Shown piece by piece: positions 6,044 to 6,641 of a stretch of DNA of 6,641 nucleotides. Below the pieces are notes generated by a model. That model was not told the DNA's origin. It searched no databases and saw only the letters and a program-made list of their open reading frames with translations. The DNA is from an uncultured Actinomyces sp. (GTDB taxonomy: Bacteria > Actinomycetota > Actinomycetes > Actinomycetales > Actinomycetaceae). Positions within the stretch are counted from its first letter, which is position 1; the number at the start of each line of letters is the position of its first letter. The stretch is from NCBI GenBank assembly GCA_916719935.1, contig CAKAPY010000076.1, forward strand, positions 1 through 6,641, given 5' to 3'. Both the position numbers and the translations under genes were made by a program.

Positions 6044-6499
6044 CTAGCGAACAATCACTCGATCAATATCAGGAGCCCATGGGGTGTTCCCTGAGATGGT
6101 CACAGTATTTGTACCGGAGTGGAGTTTGACTGGGATATCAACGGTTCGGATGATTTCCCATCCGCTGGGCTGCCCGTCATTTCCTTTTCCGGAACGTGAA
6201 GGTGTCACCACAATATTGCGGTCGTTGACGCGTAGCAGGAAAGAGCGAGGATCTTCAGAGAGGTATCCGACTGACAGTGTGTAAATTCCTGCCCGGTCTA
6301 CCGAGATATTCGGAAAAGTGATTGCGCCGTTACTTCCCAGATTTCCTACTTTGCGACCGCCTGAACAGCCGGGGCACGGGGAGATCGATGCCTGCCCGGA
6401 CGTATGAGACAACTCGGCTTCAAATAACCTTCCCGTGTGATCTTCGCAGGGGAGAGGAGTGCGGGGAATATGAATGCTGATACCGCCATGACGAAGCAT
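6044..6499 (-). CDS. CBM35-like carbohydrate-binding module, 5' end missing (probable glycosidase remnant)
   Basis: The 151 residues from ATG 6499 read as a beta-sandwich carbohydrate-binding module of the CBM35/CBM6 kind. Landmarks are F26-E-A-E29, the loop 'CPGCSGGRKVGNLGSNGAITF' (42-62), 'AGIYTLSVGY' (70-79), 'FLLRVND' (87-93), 'LHSGTNTVTISGN' (126-138) and 'APDIDRVIVR' (142-151). The FEAE and terminal D-I-D residues are typical calcium/sugar-site positions. The first 13 residues ('RHGGISIHIPR') resemble the end of the beta-domain that precedes such modules in GH27-type alpha-galactosidases ('HG' then a hydrophobic strand). No ribosome binding site precedes ATG 6499, and no in-frame ATG, GTG or TTG occurs further upstream, yet the frame stays open to the window edge. 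It is therefore either the 3' end of a longer gene or a truncated remnant. There is no secretion signal, so the fragment alone is unlikely to act outside the cell. Its base composition is less GC-rich than the operon's. Confidence 0.6.
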   Translation of the reverse strand: MLRHGGISIHIPRTPLPCEDHTGRLFEAELSHTSGQASISPCPGCSGGRKVGNLGSNGAITFPNISVDRAGIYTLSVGYLSEDPRSFLLRVNDRNIVVTPSRSGKGNDGQPSGWEIIRTVDIPVKLHSGTNTVTISGNTPWAPDIDRVIVR

Positions 6500-6641
6500 G
6501 CGCAGATCAAGTGAGTCCCGTGAGGTTACTCGCTGGATGTTTGAGCATCCAGCGGATTTTTGTATAGGAAAAGAACTTAAATACGCGCGAGTAATGATAA
6601 GAAGTGATCTCAGGGAGTACTTCGAATAGAGCGGGAGGGGA
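6500..6641. other. AT-rich stretch upstream of the CBM35-like fragment
   Basis: On the - strand the frame of the CBM35-like fragment stays open here for 47 codons, but the peptide ('SLLIITRAYLSSFP' and similar) resembles no glycosidase segment I know. The codons include several AT-rich ones (TTA, ATA, ATT) that are rare elsewhere in the window. The stretch also holds a terminator-like hairpin. It looks intergenic or decayed rather than coding. Confidence 0.4.
6531..6561 (+). terminator. Intrinsic terminator reading on the + strand
   Basis: CGCTGGATG (6531-6539) pairs perfectly with CATCCAGCG (6546-6554) around the 6-nt loop TTTGAG, followed after GA by TTTTT (6557-6561). This is the best-formed intrinsic terminator in the window. 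It faces + strand transcription, yet no + strand gene ends nearby; the closest is the repressor, about 560 nt back. Confidence 0.65.

Noticed and set aside
6041..6050. Perfect palindrome TCGCTAGCGA overlapping the stop of the - strand frame
   Set aside because: Ten bases with no spacing or partner site; expected by chance at this length and next to a better hairpin.
6084..6284. 66-codon + strand open frame opposite the CBM35-like module
   Set aside because: No ribosome binding site or family features; the opposite strand has a recognisable module pattern.

Overview
The window is GC-rich, and its genes favour G/C at third codon positions. Gene style (an 'LAAC' lipoprotein signal, long antisense open frames) points to an actinobacterium, plausibly Actinomycetaceae-like. 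I cannot name a genus.

Positions 325-5972 hold five genes on the + strand that read as one transcription unit. In order they are a lipoprotein solute-binding protein of the AfuA/FbpA type, a fused double-domain permease, an ABC ATPase with a TOBE tail, a 2H phosphoesterase (2'-5' RNA ligase/cyclic phosphodiesterase superfamily), and a LacI-family repressor. Gaps are 82 nt (containing a perfect 15-bp hairpin), a 4-nt ATGA overlap, 11 nt and 45 nt. The first three genes make a complete importer of the class usually annotated 'iron(III)'. The same class also contains hexose-phosphate and aminoethylphosphonate importers. The binding protein shows no adjacent Tyr-Tyr pair of the kind FbpA uses for ferric iron, and the operon also encodes a phosphodiesterase and a LacI regulator. 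I therefore favour a phosphorylated organic substrate over iron; this is inference.

Positions 1-324 are a regulatory region. A candidate promoter (TTGACG, 18 bp, TACTCT) is followed directly by an 18-bp near-perfect dyad with a central CG (264-281), as expected for a LacI-family operator. A weaker copy sharing the AAACGTAT core lies 94 bp upstream (170-187), close to nine helical turns away. Further upstream, two adjacent 14-bp dyads (87-114) may serve a second regulator. The likely circuit is that the last gene of the operon represses the promoter at its head.

After the repressor gene, a 12-bp hairpin (6000-6033) separates the operon from a convergent - strand frame (6044-6499) encoding a CBM35-like carbohydrate-binding module. 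This frame has no convincing start. It stays open to the window edge but crosses an AT-rich stretch and a + strand intrinsic-terminator-like hairpin (6531-6561). It is either the 3' end of a larger glycosidase gene running out of the window or, more likely in my view, a decaying remnant of one.
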